The notes below the pieces were generated by a model. That model worked only from the letters and a program-made list of their open reading frames with translations, did no database searches and was not told the DNA's origin. Shown here piece by piece: positions 61,989-64,000 of a stretch of DNA of 64,000 nucleotides; position 1 is the first letter of the stretch, and each line of letters starts with the position of its first letter. The DNA is from Davidsoniella eucalypti (Eukaryota; Ascomycota; Sordariomycetes; Microascales; Ceratocystidaceae), in contig RMBW01000053.1 in NCBI GenBank assembly GCA_004009845.1, forward strand, positions 62,001 through 126,000. The letters run 5' to 3'. The translations under genes were made by a program, and so were the position numbers.

Positions 61989-64000
61989 ATGCCGTTTCTC
62001 GACACAATGCCAGACACCACGACCACCAATCAACCCGGCCAGCCTACCACACCCACCGAACGCCGCCACAGCGAATCGTTTCCGGCATATGTGCTTATAG
62101 CAGTGCTACTATGGCTTATATTGACACCCGACAGTGGTGACGGGGTGCTATCGTTCAGCGATGTTGGTTCTCAACGATATGACCATGAAAAGTATGCACT
62201 AGAAGTGCTACAAAACGCATCATGGGGTGACTTTGCACCACGCATGGAAAACGGACATGGTCTACAAGAGATCCCCCAGTTGCTTTCGCGAGAGGGCGAA
62301 GCGCAAAACACCACAACAAACTCGACACTCACTGAAGAAGAAGAATACATTGGCCTAAATTGGGGGTTCGTAAACCTCACGGGCTTCCGCAAAGGCGATA
62401 ATTACTCATGGCAGGGCCTCGATGAGTTTCGTTCCATATGTGACCGTCGTCACCGCGATGCATCATTACGAAGCGATAGTACGGAAAAGACTTGGAAGCC
62501 GCGTGACGTTCCAGTATGGCAAAATATGTCGGGCTCTGTTAGCGGTACCTGGACCAAGACATCTGTACCGGCGTCAGATCAATCAGCAAACAACTACAAC
62601 TTGACGAAACTATGGCCACATGTTGACTGGCTCAAGATGGATGAGGACTGGGGCTGGAATATGACCAAGAGTACAAAGGGAGAAATGAGACTCACGTTGC
62701 ATGATCAACCCTCCAAAGCAGCCGGTTTCTATCCGATATCTGACGACTCTAAGGATCTAGGTCCGGAGACCACAGAAAAGTATCGTGCGAATCCTATCTT
62801 TGCTTCTATATCTGTAGAAGACGAGAGTGGTCATTATGAGATGTGGGATATGACCCTATATGGATTACACTGGCCTGTCGCTGGAACTGCCCTTCTCACC
62901 ACCACCAGCGATAAATTCGATGGCATCTTTGCACTCCCATTTCTTGCGCCGACCAAAGAGATGTTTCTTGGTGGTCGTCATGCCCTCAACGAATCGATAA
63001 TCCAAAGACTTGCTCAGAAAGAAGAGGAGATTATCTCAGATCCACGCATTCCGTGGGGTGCGGATGATTACGGTAACGCCTTCTCTCCCATGCCACAATG
63101 CGAGTATCTAGTCTTTCTTCAACTGCTTCCGCCAGATAAAAAAACCTTCACACATGGTAGAAAAAACATGCCCGTCAACGACATCTTTGACGAAATCGAA
63201 CGCGAGCTTCGTTTTCCTCAAGGCGCGCCGATTCCGGATGTGCCTCCATTACAAATGTCGGCTGTGGTATACTCGCCTGACTGTGGTTTCTATCTCGAAA
63301 GTTCTGGTCCACCGGCCGTTCCCATGTCTGATGCCCGGCACTTTATAGGCTTCAAGGGTGCAATCGTCAGATCACAGCTCAACCACGTTTTGCTAGGTCT
63401 TCTGGGCGTCTTAAGTACACAATTGATTCTCATCAAGCGCCAGATGCGAGAATCGTCTACTCCATCTACTATCGGGCGTGTCAGTTTCCTAACAATCAGC
63501 ATCATGGCTATTGCCGACGGATTATTAATGATGTTCATTATCATCTTTCTTCTCACTTCTCGCTCCTCCATGACTGTGGTGGCTCTCGTCTTTGTTACCA
63601 TGATGTCTGAAGTCATGGCGGCCGTCTTCATGTACAAGATATTCCATACACAGCTTCCTGACAGGATCAGAGAAAGAGAGCGTGCCCGGGCTGCTGCCGC
63701 CGCTGCCGCTCCTCCAACCGTAGCTTTGCAGCCCGCTGAATTTCCCACAGTCGTAGATACTGCATCTACTACCGAGCCCACGGCCAGAGTCTCGTCACGA
63801 GATAGTCTCTCTCATGACTCAGATAGTGAGAATGAGCAAGCTACTCTTCTCCCAACTTCTCGTCGTGCACCATCACCTCCAATAATCATCCCGTCGGATC
63901 AAGATATCGATGCCGAAATCTTCCAGCAAACAACTGCGCCAACCACTACAGCACCAGCTGCCAACAACTCAGATGCTGCAAATGCATCAGGGTTCAGTAC
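61989..64000 (+). CDS. Dsc E3 ubiquitin ligase subunit 1/A (Tul1 family), 3' truncated by window
   Basis: An uninterrupted frame of 670 codons runs from ATG 61989 off the window end. A TAG precedes the ATG directly in frame, so this is the longest start; another ATG at codon 7 is possible. A first membrane segment (about 33-46) is followed by a large luminal domain with many N-x-S/T sites and the family-typical YGLHWPVAGTALLTTTSDKF and DGIFALPF. Further membrane segments lie near 466-483, 498-522 and 528-549, then a low-complexity cytosolic linker. The RING finger expected at the C terminus lies beyond the window. The Dsc complex in Golgi/endosome membranes ubiquitinates membrane proteins and in many fungi activates the sterol regulator SREBP. 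No intron is seen in the visible part. Confidence 0.92.
   Translation, partial: MPFLDTMPDTTTTNQPGQPTTPTERRHSESFPAYVLIAVLLWLILTPDSGDGVLSFSDVGSQRYDHEKYALEVLQNASWGDFAPRMENGHGLQEIPQLLSREGEAQNTTTNSTLTEEEEYIGLNWGFVNLTGFRKGDNYSWQGLDEFRSICDRRHRDASLRSDSTEKTWKPRDVPVWQNMSGSVSGTWTKTSVPASDQSANNYNLTKLWPHVDWLKMDEDWGWNMTKSTKGEMRLTLHDQPSKAAGFYPISDDSKDLGPETTEKYRANPIFASISVEDESGHYEMWDMTLYGLHWPVAGTALLTTTSDKFDGIFALPFLAPTKEMFLGGRHALNESIIQRLAQKEEEIISDPRIPWGADDYGNAFSPMPQCEYLVFLQLLPPDKKTFTHGRKNMPVNDIFDEIERELRFPQGAPIPDVPPLQMSAVVYSPDCGFYLESSGPPAVPMSDARHFIGFKGAIVRSQLNHVLLGLLGVLSTQLILIKRQMRESSTPSTIGRVSFLTISIMAIADGLLMMFIIIFLLTSRSSMTVVALVFVTMMSEVMAAVFMYKIFHTQLPDRIRERERARAAAAAAAPPTVALQPAEFPTVVDTASTTEPTARVSSRDSLSHDSDSENEQATLLPTSRRAPSPPIIIPSDQDIDAEIFQQTTAPTTTAPAANNSDAANASGFS

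Overview
The window looks like nuclear DNA of a filamentous ascomycete (Pezizomycotina). The recognisable genes have short spliceosomal introns (52-99 nt) with GTAAGT/GTATGT-type donors and TAG/CAG acceptors. The NADP-glutamate dehydrogenase closely resembles the Neurospora/Sordariomycete type, and both tRNA genes carry introns just after the anticodon loop. The class, probably Sordariomycetes or Leotiomycetes, is a guess from protein similarity only.

Layout: positions 1 to about 32.4 kb form a gene desert of AT-leaning, low-complexity DNA with homopolymer runs and TATGTA-rich patches. It holds a composite repeat copy (11.56-12.45 kb), a long-TIR element (20.46-20.93 kb), a short retroposon-tail match (21.0 kb) and one weak two-exon mini-gene candidate (8.79-9.08 kb). 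An intron-containing tRNA-His(GTG) lies at 32.45 kb. A gene island follows: an Aim32-like sucrase/ferredoxin-fold protein (33.12-34.26 kb, +) convergent with a seven-exon gene for a 1,390-residue GMC oxidoreductase fused to an alpha/beta-hydrolase (34.65-39.17 kb, -). From 39.2 to 52 kb is a second gene-poor, repeat-bearing stretch: a tRNA-related SINE (43.6-44.2 kb), a 1-kb TIR element carrying decayed MULE transposase sequence (47.6-48.6 kb), a second MULE fragment (48.87-49.08 kb) and nested copies of the composite repeat (51.18-52.04 kb), ending beside a tRNA-Tyr(GTA) with an intron (52.12 kb). The last part holds NADP-glutamate dehydrogenase (-), about 4.6 kb with only weak candidates, an ERp38/TigA-like protein disulfide isomerase (+), an HSBP1-like coiled-coil protein (-), and the first 670 codons of the Dsc E3 ligase subunit Dsc1/Tul1 (+), cut by the window end.

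The genes do not form a biosynthetic cluster; they read as ordinary housekeeping loci (nitrogen assimilation, ER folding, heat-shock regulation, membrane-protein ubiquitination, mitochondrial redox). The least ordinary items are the oxidase-hydrolase fusion with a Cys in the nucleophile position, the Ala/Lys/Glu-rich tandem-repeat tail inserted before the KDEL of the disulfide isomerase, and the modular non-autonomous repeats that share pieces with one another. I found no clear previously undescribed multi-gene system. All exon boundaries were placed by eye and checked for frame.
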